In this document: piece by piece, positions 35,720 through 45,483 of the stretch | Layout of the letters: every line of letters begins with the position of its first letter | How positions within the stretch are numbered: position 1 is the first letter of the stretch | NCBI RefSeq assembly: GCF_016650635.1 | Contig: NZ_JAEKFI010000004.1 | Coordinates: 940,001 to 1,004,000, forward strand | DNA: 64,000 nucleotides | Direction: 5' to 3' | Source of the DNA: Pseudomonas sp. TH43 | GTDB lineage: Bacteria; Pseudomonadota; Gammaproteobacteria; Pseudomonadales; Pseudomonadaceae | Position numbers and translations under genes: made by a program | The notes under the pieces: model-generated | Seen by the model: the letters and a program-made list of their open reading frames with translations, nothing else | The model's database searches: none | What the model was told of the DNA's origin: nothing

Positions 35720-36391
35720 TCAGCGACTCGCTTCTATCAAGGTTTCAGCTTCAGCCAGGCGCTCGTGGGTGCCGACGTCGACCCAGTGACCTTTCAAGCG
35801 TTCACCGCTGACCTCGCCTTGCGCCATGGCCTGGCGCAGCAGCGGTGCCAGTTTGAAAGCCCCGTCGCGGCAACCGTCGAACAATTGCGGATGAAGGACG
35901 GCGATGCCGCTGTAGGTGAGGGTCGCGGCGTCGGCCAGGCCGTCGATCACTTGACCGTCAACCAGACTGAAGTCGCCAGTCGGGTGGTGCGCCGGGTTGT
36001 CCGCCAGCACCAGATGCGCCAGGCCGCTGATCGGCTGGTGCAGCACGCTGAAGTCGTAATCGGTCCAGATATCGCCGTTGACCACCAGAAACGCATCGTC
36101 ACCGAGCAACGGCAGTGCACGGAAAATGCCACCGCCGGTTTCCAGCGGCTCGCCTTCCGGCGAGTACTGAATGCTCACGCCAAACTGCGAACCGTCACCC
36201 AGATAATCCTCGATCTGCTGACCGAGCCACGCGTGGTTGATCACGACCTCATTGAAACCGGCGGCCGCGAGGGCGCGCAGGTGATACTCGATCAACGGCA
36301 CGCCACCGGCACGCACCAGTGGTTTCGGAGTGGTCAGGGTCAGCGGGCGCATGCGCTCGCCTTTGCCCGCCGCCAGAATCATTGCCTTCAT
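35720..36391 (-). CDS. murU: N-acetylmuramate alpha-1-phosphate uridylyltransferase
   Basis: Converts MurNAc-1-phosphate and UTP to UDP-MurNAc in the recycling route that bypasses fosfomycin-sensitive MurA. The 223 residues form a nucleotidyltransferase: AILAAGKGERMRPLT at the N-terminus, TTPKPLV, and the metal Asp in VVNGDIWTDYD. Family and neighbour (amgK, four-base overlap) match the P. putida pair. Confidence 0.92.
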   Translation of the reverse strand: MKAMILAAGKGERMRPLTLTTPKPLVRAGGVPLIEYHLRALAAAGFNEVVINHAWLGQQIEDYLGDGSQFGVSIQYSPEGEPLETGGGIFRALPLLGDDAFLVVNGDIWTDYDFSVLHQPISGLAHLVLADNPAHHPTGDFSLVDGQVIDGLADAATLTYSGIAVLHPQLFDGCRDGAFKLAPLLRQAMAQGEVSGERLKGHWVDVGTHERLAEAETLIEASR

Positions 36392-37407
36392 GCTGTTGCT
36401 CCACCCCGCAGGCTGGCGAACAAAGCTTGCAGTTCCGCCAGTTCAGGACGGCGCGCAATCACCGCTTCTATATAAGAGAAGAAGCGCGGCACGTCGGCCA
36501 GATAACGCGGCTTGCCGTCGCGATGGCAGATACGCGCGAAGATACCGATGACTTTCAAGTGACGTTGCACGCCCATCAGGTCGCTGGCGCGCAGGAAGTC
36601 TTCGAAATCCGCCTGCACCGGAATGTTCAGCGCCGACGCTTGCTGCCAGTAATTTTCCAGCCAGCCGCGCACGCGTTCTTCAGGCCAACTGAGGAACGCG
36701 TCCTTGAACAGGCACGTCACGTCGTAGGTCACCGGGCCGTAGACCGCATCCTGAAAATCCAGCACGCCGGGGTTAGGCTCGCTGAGCATCAGGTTGCGCG
36801 GCATGTAGTCGCGGTGCACCAGCACTTTCGGTTGCGCCAGGGCGCTGTCAATCAGTAAATCGCTGATGCGCTGCCATTGCTGCTGTTGAGTCGAATCGAA
36901 CTCAACGCCCAACTCGCGCTTCACGTACCACTCGGGGAACAGCTCCAGCTCACGGCGCAGCAACGCAACGTCGTAACTCGGCAGCGGCGCAACCATCGGC
37001 AACTGCTGAAATGCCAACAGTGCCTTTAGGGCATCGCTGAACAAAGCGTCGGCATTTTCGCCATCGATCACGTCGAGATAGGTCTTGTTGCCCAGGTCAT
37101 TGAGCAAAAGAAATCCGCGTTCGAGGTCTTCGGCATAAATTTTCGGCACATTTATTCCGGATTTCGCCAGCAAAAAGGCGATATCCACGAACGGTTTGCA
37201 GTTTTCCTGGGGGGGTGGGGCATCCATCACGACGAAGCTGCGCCCCTCGCCTTCCCAACGGAAGTAACGGCGAAAACTCGCGTCGCTGCTGGCCGCGGTC
37301 AACGTGGCCGGGGGCACGACGCCCCAGCCCTGATCTGCAAACAGGTTTGCCAACTGCTCATCGAGCCAAACTTTCAGGTGTTGCAAGCGTACATCTTGGT
37401 CAGGCAT
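36388..37407 (-). CDS. amgK: N-acetylmuramate/N-acetylglucosamine kinase
   Basis: Anomeric sugar kinase making MurNAc-1-phosphate, the substrate of MurU. It has the aminoglycoside phosphotransferase fold, 339 residues, with the catalytic loop LVHRDYMPRNLML and metal site VLDFQDAVYGP. It overlaps murU by four bases and is divergent from lptD, so the 130 bases between them hold both promoters. Confidence 0.92.
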   Translation of the reverse strand: MPDQDVRLQHLKVWLDEQLANLFADQGWGVVPPATLTAASSDASFRRYFRWEGEGRSFVVMDAPPPQENCKPFVDIAFLLAKSGINVPKIYAEDLERGFLLLNDLGNKTYLDVIDGENADALFSDALKALLAFQQLPMVAPLPSYDVALLRRELELFPEWYVKRELGVEFDSTQQQQWQRISDLLIDSALAQPKVLVHRDYMPRNLMLSEPNPGVLDFQDAVYGPVTYDVTCLFKDAFLSWPEERVRGWLENYWQQASALNIPVQADFEDFLRASDLMGVQRHLKVIGIFARICHRDGKPRYLADVPRFFSYIEAVIARRPELAELQALFASLRGGATA

Positions 37408-37537
37408 TGCAAGGGTCTCCGACGGCGCTAGCCGTCAAGCGGGTCATGCTTTATTATCCAGCATCTTTTTCAGACCATCGAGAGGCGTGCGGCCCACACC
37501 GCGGGCAGATGGCACGCAGGAAGCCCGGACTAATAAG

Positions 37538-40351
37538 ATGGCATTGAAATCCCCCGCGTTTCGTAAAAAATTTCCGTTGTTGGTAACCGGCAGTCTGCTG
37601 GCTATGCAACCTCTGGCCAGTCAATTCGTTGTCGCCGCCGAGCAGTATGACTGCTCCGTCTCGGCTTCGGGTGGTTGGGCCTGTGCGCCCAAGTCATCCG
37701 CTGCAGCCTTGCCGCCGCGTCCAGTGCATGACGGCAGTGCCGTCAGCGCCACCGGCGAAGCGACGAGCGAGAACGGTTCGACTGCCGACACTGCCCCTAA
37801 AACGGCACTGGTCACCGAAGCCAAGGGCCGCGGTCTGAAATCCCGCAGCGAAGACTTCAGTCACCTCGACTGGGTTCCGCGCGAGAAGCTCACCGCCGCC
37901 CAACTGGCTGAAACGGGTCCGTACTGCTCTGGTGCCTATATCGAACCGATTCGTCCTGGCATGAATGACAAGACGAATAAAAGCGATGCTCCGACCTTTA
38001 TCGGCGCAAAAGCCTCGCGCTATAACACCGATGATCAAGTTGGCACCCTGGCCGGTGATGTTGTCCTGCGTCAGGGCAGCATGCAGGTCGAGTCCGACGA
38101 GGCGAGCCTGTATCAGGCCGAGAGCCGCGCCGAACTCAATGGCGATGTGCGTATCCGTGACAACGGCGCGCTGATCGTCGGCGACCACGCCGATGTGCAA
38201 CTCGACACTGGTGAAGCCAAGGTCGACAACGCCGAATACGTGATGCACAAATCGCGTATCCGCGGTAACGCGCTGTACGCCAAGCGTGCCGAGAACGCGA
38301 TCATCCGCTTGAAGGACGGCACGTACACCACGTGCGAACCGAACAGCAACGCCTGGCAGCTCAAGGGCAACAACATCACCTTGAACCCGGCCACCGGTTT
38401 CGGTACCGCGACCAACGTGACACTGCGGGTCAAGGACATTCCGATCCTGTACACGCCGTACATCTACTTCCCGATCGACGACCGTCGTCAATCCGGTTTC
38501 CTGCCGCCGACCATAGGCACCGGCAGCGATACCGGCTTCATGCTGGTCACACCGTACTACTTCAACCTGGCGCCTAACTACGACGCCACGTTGTACCCGC
38601 GTTACATGAGCAAGCGCGGCATGATGGTGGAAGGCGAGTTCCGTTATCTGACCAAGTCGAGCGAAGGTCAGTTCGGCGCGGCGTATCTGAACGATGAAGA
38701 TACCGATCGCAGCAAGCAGACCGACTACGAAAAAAATCGCTACATGTACAACTGGCAGCACAAGGGCGGTCTCGACTCCCGTGTGTTCACCCAGGTTGAT
38801 TACACCAAGATTAGCGATCCGTACTACTTCCAGGATCTGACCACTGACCAGATCGGTGTGAAGAGCGCTGACTTCGTCAACCAGCAAGGTTCGGTTACCT
38901 ACCGTGGCGACAGTTACACCGCTCGCTTGAATGCTCAGCAGTACCAACTGGCTACTGTTTCGAACATCACGCCATATGGTCGTCTGCCGCAGATCACCTT
39001 CAATGGTCAGCTGCCGTATCATCCGGAAGGTCTGAATTTCGATTACGAGACCGAATTGGTTCGCTTTGACCGTGATCTGGAAAACGGCAACTTCACCAAT
39101 GAAGACGGCACTGTGGAGTCGCGCCTGGACAACAACGTCCAAGGCCTGGCCCGTGCCAACGGCGATCGTCTGAACGTGAAGCCGGGCGTCAGCCTGCCGA
39201 TGAACTGGACCTATGGCTTCCTGAAGCCATCGCTCAAGTATCAGTACACCCAGTATCAGCTAGACCTGGACAGTACCGGCAAGTCACAGATCGTTGCCCA
39301 GCAAGATGCAGCAGCCGCAGCAGGTACCGACTATGTTGGCGGCAAGTTCGGCAGCAACCAGAACCGAGGCGTACCAATCGCCAGCATCGACAGCGGCCTG
39401 TACTTCGACCGCAACACGTCGTTCTTCGGCAAGAACTATCGCCAGACCCTGGAACCACGCCTGTTCTACCTCTACGTCCCTGAGGTTGATCAAGAAGACA
39501 TTCCAGTGTTCGACACCAGCGAATACACTTTCAACTACGCATCGCTGTTCCGCGACAACCGCTTCTCCGGATCCGACCGTGTCGGCGACGAGAACAAACT
39601 GTCGCTGGGCGTGACCAGCCGTTGGATCGAAGACGATGGTTTCGAACGTCAACGCATCAGCGTCGGCCAGGCCCTGTACTTCAAGGATCGTGAAGTCCAA
39701 CTGCCAGGTATCGATGCCAAGACCCGTGACGATGCACAGGCCAACGTTTCGCCGTACGCACTGGAATACGAATATCGCTGGAACCGCGATTGGCGCACCA
39801 CCGCCGACTACAACTGGGACCCGGACAGCCGCAGCCCACGTTCCGGCAGTGCGATGTTCCACTACCAGCCTGAAGACAACCCGAACAAGGTCATCAACGC
39901 CGGCTATCGCTATCGCAATGACCAGGTTCGTTACGACCAGAACACCGGTAAATGGTCGGTGGGTGGTGGTGACTACGGCACTCCAGGCCAACCTGGCTAC
40001 GTGAAGGACTACTACAAGATCCAGCAGCATGACTTCTCGGTCATCTGGCCGATCGTTCCACAGTGGAACGCGATCAGCCGCTGGCAGTACGACTACAACC
40101 GTAACCGCACGCTGGAAGCCTTCGGTGGTTTTGAATACGACAACTGCTGCTGGAAACTGCGCCTGATCAACCGTTACTGGGTCAGCTATGACGAGTTCAG
40201 TCAGAACGCCCCGGAAAACGAAAAAGGCGACCACGGCGTCTTCCTCCAAATTGTTCTGAAGGGACTCGGCGGCCTCACCGGCGCCAAGGTAGAGAGCTTC
40301 CTCGACAAAGGCATTCAAGGTTATCGTGAACGTGAAGACCAAGCTTTCTGA
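37538..40351 (+). CDS. lptD: LPS-assembly protein LptD
   Basis: Outer-membrane barrel that, with LptE, inserts LPS in the outer leaflet. ATG at 37538 gives 937 residues; the open frame to 37487 is not supported. It has an N-terminal signal peptide (FPLLVTGSLLAMQPLASQ), a jellyroll periplasmic domain (GDVVLRQGSMQVESDEA, GEAKVDNAEYVMHKSRIRG) and a long beta-barrel (YPRYMSKRGMMVEGEFRYL). Two adjacent Cys (NCCWKLRL) near the end and Cys near the mature N-terminus fit the family disulfides. It is first in lptD-surA-pdxA-rsmA-apaG-apaH. Confidence 0.97.
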   Translation: MALKSPAFRKKFPLLVTGSLLAMQPLASQFVVAAEQYDCSVSASGGWACAPKSSAAALPPRPVHDGSAVSATGEATSENGSTADTAPKTALVTEAKGRGLKSRSEDFSHLDWVPREKLTAAQLAETGPYCSGAYIEPIRPGMNDKTNKSDAPTFIGAKASRYNTDDQVGTLAGDVVLRQGSMQVESDEASLYQAESRAELNGDVRIRDNGALIVGDHADVQLDTGEAKVDNAEYVMHKSRIRGNALYAKRAENAIIRLKDGTYTTCEPNSNAWQLKGNNITLNPATGFGTATNVTLRVKDIPILYTPYIYFPIDDRRQSGFLPPTIGTGSDTGFMLVTPYYFNLAPNYDATLYPRYMSKRGMMVEGEFRYLTKSSEGQFGAAYLNDEDTDRSKQTDYEKNRYMYNWQHKGGLDSRVFTQVDYTKISDPYYFQDLTTDQIGVKSADFVNQQGSVTYRGDSYTARLNAQQYQLATVSNITPYGRLPQITFNGQLPYHPEGLNFDYETELVRFDRDLENGNFTNEDGTVESRLDNNVQGLARANGDRLNVKPGVSLPMNWTYGFLKPSLKYQYTQYQLDLDSTGKSQIVAQQDAAAAAGTDYVGGKFGSNQNRGVPIASIDSGLYFDRNTSFFGKNYRQTLEPRLFYLYVPEVDQEDIPVFDTSEYTFNYASLFRDNRFSGSDRVGDENKLSLGVTSRWIEDDGFERQRISVGQALYFKDREVQLPGIDAKTRDDAQANVSPYALEYEYRWNRDWRTTADYNWDPDSRSPRSGSAMFHYQPEDNPNKVINAGYRYRNDQVRYDQNTGKWSVGGGDYGTPGQPGYVKDYYKIQQHDFSVIWPIVPQWNAISRWQYDYNRNRTLEAFGGFEYDNCCWKLRLINRYWVSYDEFSQNAPENEKGDHGVFLQIVLKGLGGLTGAKVESFLDKGIQGYREREDQAF

Positions 40352-41648
40352 TTGTCTGCGCCCGCTGATGCTGGGCGCGCTGTTCCTGGGTACTGCGGCC
40401 AACGCCGCCGTACAGTCCATCGATAAAGTGGTAGCGATCGTCGACAACGACGTGGTCATGCAGAGCCAACTGGACCAGCGTGTCCACGAAGTTCAGCAGA
40501 CCATCGCCAAGCGTGGCGGCGGCTTGCCGCCTCCGGGCGTGCTGGATCAACAGGTGCTTGAGCGCCTGATCGTCGAAAACCTGCAACTGCAGATCGGCGA
40601 ACGTTCCGGCATCCGCATCACCGATGAAGAACTGAACCAGGCTGTCGGTACCATTGCCCAGCGCAATAACATGACCGTGGATCAGTTCCGCGCCGCTCTG
40701 GCTCACGACGGTCTGTCCTACGACGACGCCCGTGACCAGATCCGTCGCGAAATGGTCATCAGCCGTGTACGTCAGCGCCGCGTGGCAGAACGCATCCAGG
40801 TGTCCGAGCAGGAAGTGAAAAACTTCCTCGCGTCCGACCTGGGCAAAATGCAACTGTCCGAAGAGCTGCACCTGGCCAACATCCTCATTCCAACCCCGGA
40901 AAGTGCTAGTTCTGAAGCCATTCAGAGCGCCGCACGCCAGGCGATGGAGGTTTACCAGCAACTCAAGCAAGGTGCTGACTTCGGCCAGATGGCCGTTGCC
41001 AAATCCGGCAGCGACAACGCGCTGGAAGGCGGCGACATGGGCTGGCGTAAAGCGGCGCAACTGCCACCTCCGTTTGATCGCGAGTTGAGCAGTATGGCCG
41101 TCGGCGACGTGACTCAGCCTGCGCGCACACCTGGCGGCTTCATCATCCTGAAGCTGCTGGCCAAACGCGGCGGCGAGAGCCAGACCCGCGACGAAGTGCA
41201 TGTACGCCACATTCTGGTCAAGCCAAGCCCGATCCGCGACGAAGCCAAGACCAAAGCCTTGGTTCAATCGCTGTACGAGCGCATTTTGGCGGGTGAAGAT
41301 TTCGCCACTCTGGCGAAAAGCTACTCCGAAGACCCTGGCTCTGCGCTTAACGGTGGCGACCTGAACTGGATCGACCCGAACGCACTGGTTCCGGAATTCC
41401 GCGAAGTGATGGCCAAGACCCCACAAGGTCAGCTGTCCAAGCCATTCCAGACTCAATACGGCTGGCACGTTCTGGAAGTCCTTGGCCGTCGCGCCACCGA
41501 CAGCACCGAACAAGCCCGCGAGCAGCAAGCCATGACTGTACTGCGTAACCGCAAATACGACGAAGAACTGCAAACCTGGCTGCGTCAGATCCGTGACGAA
41601 GCGTACGTAGAGATCAAACTCCCTGGTGCAGACCAGGCAGCGCAGTGA
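40326..41648 (+). CDS. surA: Periplasmic chaperone/peptidyl-prolyl isomerase SurA
   Basis: Guides outer-membrane proteins, LptD included, across the periplasm. It has a signal peptide (LMLGALFLGTAANAA), an N-terminal chaperone domain, and two parvulin PPIase domains (starting ELHLANILIPTP and EVHVRHILVKPSP). The start is ambiguous: GTG at 40326 (AAGG five bases ahead) or GTG at 40332 (11 bases). Both overlap the 3' end of lptD, implying translational coupling. Confidence 0.96.
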   Translation: MNVKTKLSDCLRPLMLGALFLGTAANAAVQSIDKVVAIVDNDVVMQSQLDQRVHEVQQTIAKRGGGLPPPGVLDQQVLERLIVENLQLQIGERSGIRITDEELNQAVGTIAQRNNMTVDQFRAALAHDGLSYDDARDQIRREMVISRVRQRRVAERIQVSEQEVKNFLASDLGKMQLSEELHLANILIPTPESASSEAIQSAARQAMEVYQQLKQGADFGQMAVAKSGSDNALEGGDMGWRKAAQLPPPFDRELSSMAVGDVTQPARTPGGFIILKLLAKRGGESQTRDEVHVRHILVKPSPIRDEAKTKALVQSLYERILAGEDFATLAKSYSEDPGSALNGGDLNWIDPNALVPEFREVMAKTPQGQLSKPFQTQYGWHVLEVLGRRATDSTEQAREQQAMTVLRNRKYDEELQTWLRQIRDEAYVEIKLPGADQAAQ

Positions 41649-42634
41649 AACCCAAGCGTTTCGCGCTGACACCCGGCGAACCAGCCGGCATCGGTCCCGA
41701 CCTGTGCCTGCTGCTCGCCTCGCAAGCCCAGCCACATCCCCTGATTGCCATCACCAGCCGCGACCTGCTCCTTGAGCGGGCCGCGCAGCTGGGGCTGGCC
41801 GTCAACTTGCTGGACGTCGGCCCGGATCACTGGCCAGACGCTCCGGCGCCCGCCAACAGCCTGTATGTCTGGGACACTCCGCTCAGTGCCCCCGTGGTTG
41901 CCGGGCAACTGGACAAGGCCAATGCGGCGTTCGTCCTCGAAACCCTGACCCGCGCCGGTAACGGCTGCTTGAACGGCGACTTCGCCGGGATGATCACAGC
42001 CCCCGTCCATAAGGGCGTGATCAACGAGTCAGGCATCGCGTTTTCCGGGCACACGGAGTTTCTGGCGGACCTTACCCATACCGCGCAAGTGGTGATGATG
42101 CTTGCCACTGGCGGTTTGCGCGTGGCGCTGGTCACCACCCACCTGCCCCTGCGTGACATCGCCGATGCGATCACACCGGAGCGCCTGGAACGAGTCACGC
42201 GGATTCTGCACAGCGACCTGCAAAACAAATTCGGCATCGCCCAGCCACGTATCCTGGTCTGCGGGCTCAACCCGCACGCTGGTGAAGGCGGACACCTGGG
42301 CCATGAAGAAATCGACATCATTGAACCAACATTAGAGCGCCTGCGCGGCGAGGGCATGGACCTTCGTGGCCCGCTGCCTGCTGACACTCTGTTTACCCCA
42401 AAATATCTGGAGCACTGCGACGCAGTGCTGGCGATGTACCACGACCAGGGCTTGCCTGTGCTCAAGTACAAAGGCTTCGGCGCTGCCGTCAACGTGACAC
42501 TTGGCCTGCCGATCATCCGCACATCGGTCGACCATGGCACTGCCCTGGATCTGGCCGGCAGCGGCAAGATCGACACCGGCAGCCTGCAAGTCGCCCTGGA
42601 AACCGCCTACCAGATGGCCGAGACCCGTTTATGA
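41645..42634 (+). CDS. pdxA: 4-hydroxythreonine-4-phosphate dehydrogenase
   Basis: NAD-dependent step of pyridoxal phosphate synthesis. The 329 residues show the nucleotide/substrate motif LTPGEPAGIGPDL and metal-ligand histidines in the contexts TAPVHKGVIN, GLNPHAGEGG and MYHDQGLPVLKY. The GTG start at 41645 overlaps the surA stop; the stop overlaps rsmA by four bases. Confidence 0.96.
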   Translation: MKPKRFALTPGEPAGIGPDLCLLLASQAQPHPLIAITSRDLLLERAAQLGLAVNLLDVGPDHWPDAPAPANSLYVWDTPLSAPVVAGQLDKANAAFVLETLTRAGNGCLNGDFAGMITAPVHKGVINESGIAFSGHTEFLADLTHTAQVVMMLATGGLRVALVTTHLPLRDIADAITPERLERVTRILHSDLQNKFGIAQPRILVCGLNPHAGEGGHLGHEEIDIIEPTLERLRGEGMDLRGPLPADTLFTPKYLEHCDAVLAMYHDQGLPVLKYKGFGAAVNVTLGLPIIRTSVDHGTALDLAGSGKIDTGSLQVALETAYQMAETRL

Positions 42635-43449
42635 CCGAGCAATACCAACACAAGGCGCGCAAACGCTTTGGCCAGAACTTCCTGCACGATGCCGGCGTTA
42701 TCGACCGCATCCTGCGCTCCATCCATGCCAAAGCCGAAGACCGCCTGCTGGAAATCGGTCCGGGCCAGGGTGCGCTGACTGCAGGCCTGCTCAACTCCGG
42801 CGCTCAGCTCGATGTGGTTGAGCTGGACAAGGACTTGATTCCGATCCTCAACCAGCAGTTTGCCGGCAAGAGCAACTTCAACCTGCACCAGGGCGATGCG
42901 CTGAAGTTCGACTTCAACACGCTCAATGCCGCGCCGAACAGCCTGCGTGTGGTCGGCAACCTGCCGTACAACATCTCCACGCCGCTGATTTTTCATCTGC
43001 TGAACAACGCCGGCATCATTCGCGACATGCACTTCATGCTGCAGAAAGAAGTGGTCGAGCGTCTGGCCGCAGGTCCCGGCGGTGGTGACTGGGGTCGCCT
43101 GTCGATCATGGTTCAGTACCATTGCCGCGTAGAGCACCTGTTCAACGTCGGTCCGGGCGCGTTCAACCCGCCGCCGAAAGTCGACTCGGCGATCGTTCGT
43201 CTGGTGCCGCACGCCGTACTGCCGCACCCGGCCAAGGATCACAAGTTGCTGGAGCGCGTCGTCCGCGAAGCCTTCAACCAGCGCCGTAAAACCCTGCGCA
43301 ACACCCTCAAGCAATTGCTCAGCAATGCCGAGATCGAAGCCGCCGGCGTCGATGGCAGCCTGCGTCCGGAGCAACTCGACCTGGCCGCGTTCGTGCGCCT
43401 GGCCGACCAGCTCGCCATCCAGGTCCCGGCCTCCCCTGCCGCCGACTGA
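42631..43449 (+). CDS. rsmA: 16S rRNA dimethyladenosine transferase
   Basis: Dimethylates two adjacent adenines near the 3' end of 16S rRNA (KsgA). At 272 residues it has the start HKARKRFGQNFLHD, SAM loop EIGPGQGALT and catalytic NLPYNIST. It overlaps pdxA by four bases; this operon order is shared across gamma-proteobacteria. Confidence 0.97.
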   Translation: MTEQYQHKARKRFGQNFLHDAGVIDRILRSIHAKAEDRLLEIGPGQGALTAGLLNSGAQLDVVELDKDLIPILNQQFAGKSNFNLHQGDALKFDFNTLNAAPNSLRVVGNLPYNISTPLIFHLLNNAGIIRDMHFMLQKEVVERLAAGPGGGDWGRLSIMVQYHCRVEHLFNVGPGAFNPPPKVDSAIVRLVPHAVLPHPAKDHKLLERVVREAFNQRRKTLRNTLKQLLSNAEIEAAGVDGSLRPEQLDLAAFVRLADQLAIQVPASPAAD

Positions 43450-43562
43450 CAAACGATGAACGCTATCGGGCAGGACGCCACTCTGGTTTACTGCCCGATA
43501 CTTGCCTAGACTGATTCCCCATCAGCTACGCCCCGCGTTCCGCTTTGTTTAAGGCCTCTTGC

Positions 43563-43943
43563 ATGTCCGATTCCCGTTACCAGGTCGATGTCAGCGTCGT
43601 TACCCACTATCTGGCAGACCAATCGCAACCCGAGCACGACCGCTTTGCCTTCGCCTACACCATTACCGTGCAGAACAACGGCGAGCAGCCCGCTCGGCTG
43701 ATGTCGCGGCATTGGGTGATCACCGATGGCGATGGCCATGTCGAGGAGGTTCGTGGCGCAGGCGTGGTTGGCCAGCAGCCGTTGATCGATGCCGGCCAGA
43801 GCCACACTTACAGCAGCGGCACGGTGATGACCACCAAGGTCGGCACCATGCAGGGCACCTATGAAATGGTCGCCACTGACGGCAAACATTTCGACGCCAT
43901 CATCAAACCTTTCCGCCTGGCGGTGCCCGGGGCCTTGCACTGA
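43563..43943 (+). CDS. apaG: Co2+/Mg2+ efflux-associated protein ApaG
   Basis: Small single-domain protein of fibronectin-III-like fold; biochemical role unsettled. ATG at 43563 gives 126 residues (MSDSRYQVDVSVVTHYL) with the conserved core SRHWVITDGDGHVEEVRG and GTMQGTYEMV. Its stop overlaps the apaH start by one base. Confidence 0.95.
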   Translation: MSDSRYQVDVSVVTHYLADQSQPEHDRFAFAYTITVQNNGEQPARLMSRHWVITDGDGHVEEVRGAGVVGQQPLIDAGQSHTYSSGTVMTTKVGTMQGTYEMVATDGKHFDAIIKPFRLAVPGALH

Positions 43944-44824
43944 TGGCAACGTACGCCGTCGGCGACCTGCAAGGCTGTCTTGAGCCGCTCAAATGCCTGC
44001 TCAAGCAAGTCGCGTTCGACCCGACGCTGGATCGGCTGTGGCTGGTCGGCGATCTGGTCAACCGTGGGCCGCAGTCGCTGGAAACCCTGCGCTTTCTATA
44101 TGGCATGCGCCAATCGCTGGTCTGTGTACTGGGCAACCATGACCTGCATCTGCTAGCTGCGGCAAAAAACATCGAACGCCTGAAGAAATCCGACACCTTG
44201 CGCGAAATTCTCGAAGCGCCGGACTGCGCCGAACTGCTTGAGTGGCTACGCCAGCAAAAACTCATGCACTACGACGAACAGCGCGATGTCGCCATGGTTC
44301 ACGCCGGCATTCCACCGCAATGGTCGCTGCGTCGTGCCTTGAAGTGCGCTGACGAAGTCGAGACCGCCTTGCGTGACGACAATCTGTTTCCCGCTTTTCT
44401 CGACGGCATGTACGGCAACGAGCCGGCGAAGTGGGACAACGACCTCAAAGGCGTGACGCGCCTGCGGGTCATCACCAACTATTTCACGCGCATGCGCTTC
44501 TGCACCGCCGAAGGCAAGCTCGACCTCAAAAGCAAGGAAGGCCTCGATACCGCGCCACCGGGTTACAAACCGTGGTTCCAGCACAAGGAGCGCAAGACCA
44601 AAGGCTTGCGAATCATCTTCGGTCACTGGGCGGCTCTCGAAGGCAATATCCACGAGCCAGGCATCTCGGCGCTGGACACCGGTTGTGTCTGGGGCGGCAG
44701 CCTGACCCTGATGAACGTCGACAGCGGTGAACGCCTGTCGTGCAAATGCGATGAGCATGGCGGTCTCGCGTCAACCGTTACACCACTTATCCCCGAAACT
44801 TCGCCAGTCAACGTCCCGCGATAG
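43943..44824 (+). CDS. apaH: Diadenosine tetraphosphatase ApaH
   Basis: Symmetrically cleaves Ap4A to two ADP, controlling alarmone level; also acts on Np4-capped RNA in E. coli. The 293-residue metallophosphoesterase has GDLQGCLEPL, GDLVNRGPQS, LGNHDLHLLA, and a histidine in VHAGIPPQW. Confidence 0.96.
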   Translation: MATYAVGDLQGCLEPLKCLLKQVAFDPTLDRLWLVGDLVNRGPQSLETLRFLYGMRQSLVCVLGNHDLHLLAAAKNIERLKKSDTLREILEAPDCAELLEWLRQQKLMHYDEQRDVAMVHAGIPPQWSLRRALKCADEVETALRDDNLFPAFLDGMYGNEPAKWDNDLKGVTRLRVITNYFTRMRFCTAEGKLDLKSKEGLDTAPPGYKPWFQHKERKTKGLRIIFGHWAALEGNIHEPGISALDTGCVWGGSLTLMNVDSGERLSCKCDEHGGLASTVTPLIPETSPVNVPR

Positions 44825-44856
44825 ACTGCGCATTCAGCCGAGCAACAGGAACCGCC

Positions 44857-45186
44857 ATGAGCGAATTCAAACGCATCCCCCCGGAACAGGCCCAGGCCCT
44901 GCGCGAGCAAGGCGCCGTCGTGGTCGACGTACGTGATCCAGCAACATTCGCCGCCCTGCACATCAGCGGCTCAAAGCATCTGGACAATCATTCGCTGCAC
45001 GCCTTCATTCAAGGCGCCGACCTCGATGCACCGACGGTGGTCGTCTGCTACCACGGCAACTCCAGCCAGGGCGCAGCGGCCTACCTGATCAGCCAGGGCT
45101 TTTCCGACGTCTACAGCATGGACGGCGGCTTCGAGTTGTGGCGTACGACTTATCCTGCGGAAACCGCCCAAGGCACCGCCGAATAA
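44857..45186 (+). CDS. glpE: Thiosulfate sulfurtransferase GlpE (rhodanese)
   Basis: Single-domain rhodanese, 109 residues, transferring sulfane sulfur from thiosulfate to cyanide or a thiol. The active-site loop is C64-YHGNS, and VVDVRDPATFA is the typical CDC25-like entry. It follows apaH by 32 bases, so it is possibly the last gene of the lptD operon. Confidence 0.92.
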   Translation: MSEFKRIPPEQAQALREQGAVVVDVRDPATFAALHISGSKHLDNHSLHAFIQGADLDAPTVVVCYHGNSSQGAAAYLISQGFSDVYSMDGGFELWRTTYPAETAQGTAE

Positions 45187-45483
45187 TTTTTTTGTCACGT
45201 GCAGGCCCCGGCTGCCGCGGGCCTGCGCTGGGCAGACGAACGGTCTGCCACAACTAATTACGTATCTCGCCTTTACCTCCTGAATTCCCAACTATCCTTA
45301 AGCCCAGGCCATCCAAAACAGGGGAGAGCCGGTACACCGGCGCACGGGTCATCGGGAGTGACTTTCACGATTGTCGGTCGTGGAAGTGTTCTGGGGGGTA
45401 AACAAACAGCTGCCACCGCGGTTGTTTGCCAGCATCGACTGAGTGATCCGGCGTCGGCTCCACGTATCGAGCGAGGTGACGTC
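45187..45483. other. Intergenic region upstream of prkA
   Basis: About 297 bases without a supported gene. The frame upstream of the prkA ATG is open but shows no protein-like features. The region presumably contains the stress-operon promoter; I cannot assign -35/-10 boxes with confidence. Confidence 0.5.

Noticed and set aside
37694..39142. 482-codon ORF antisense to lptD (and a 486-codon one antisense to surA at 40275-41735)
   Set aside because: Same codon-bias artefact; no recognisable domains and full overlap with confirmed genes.
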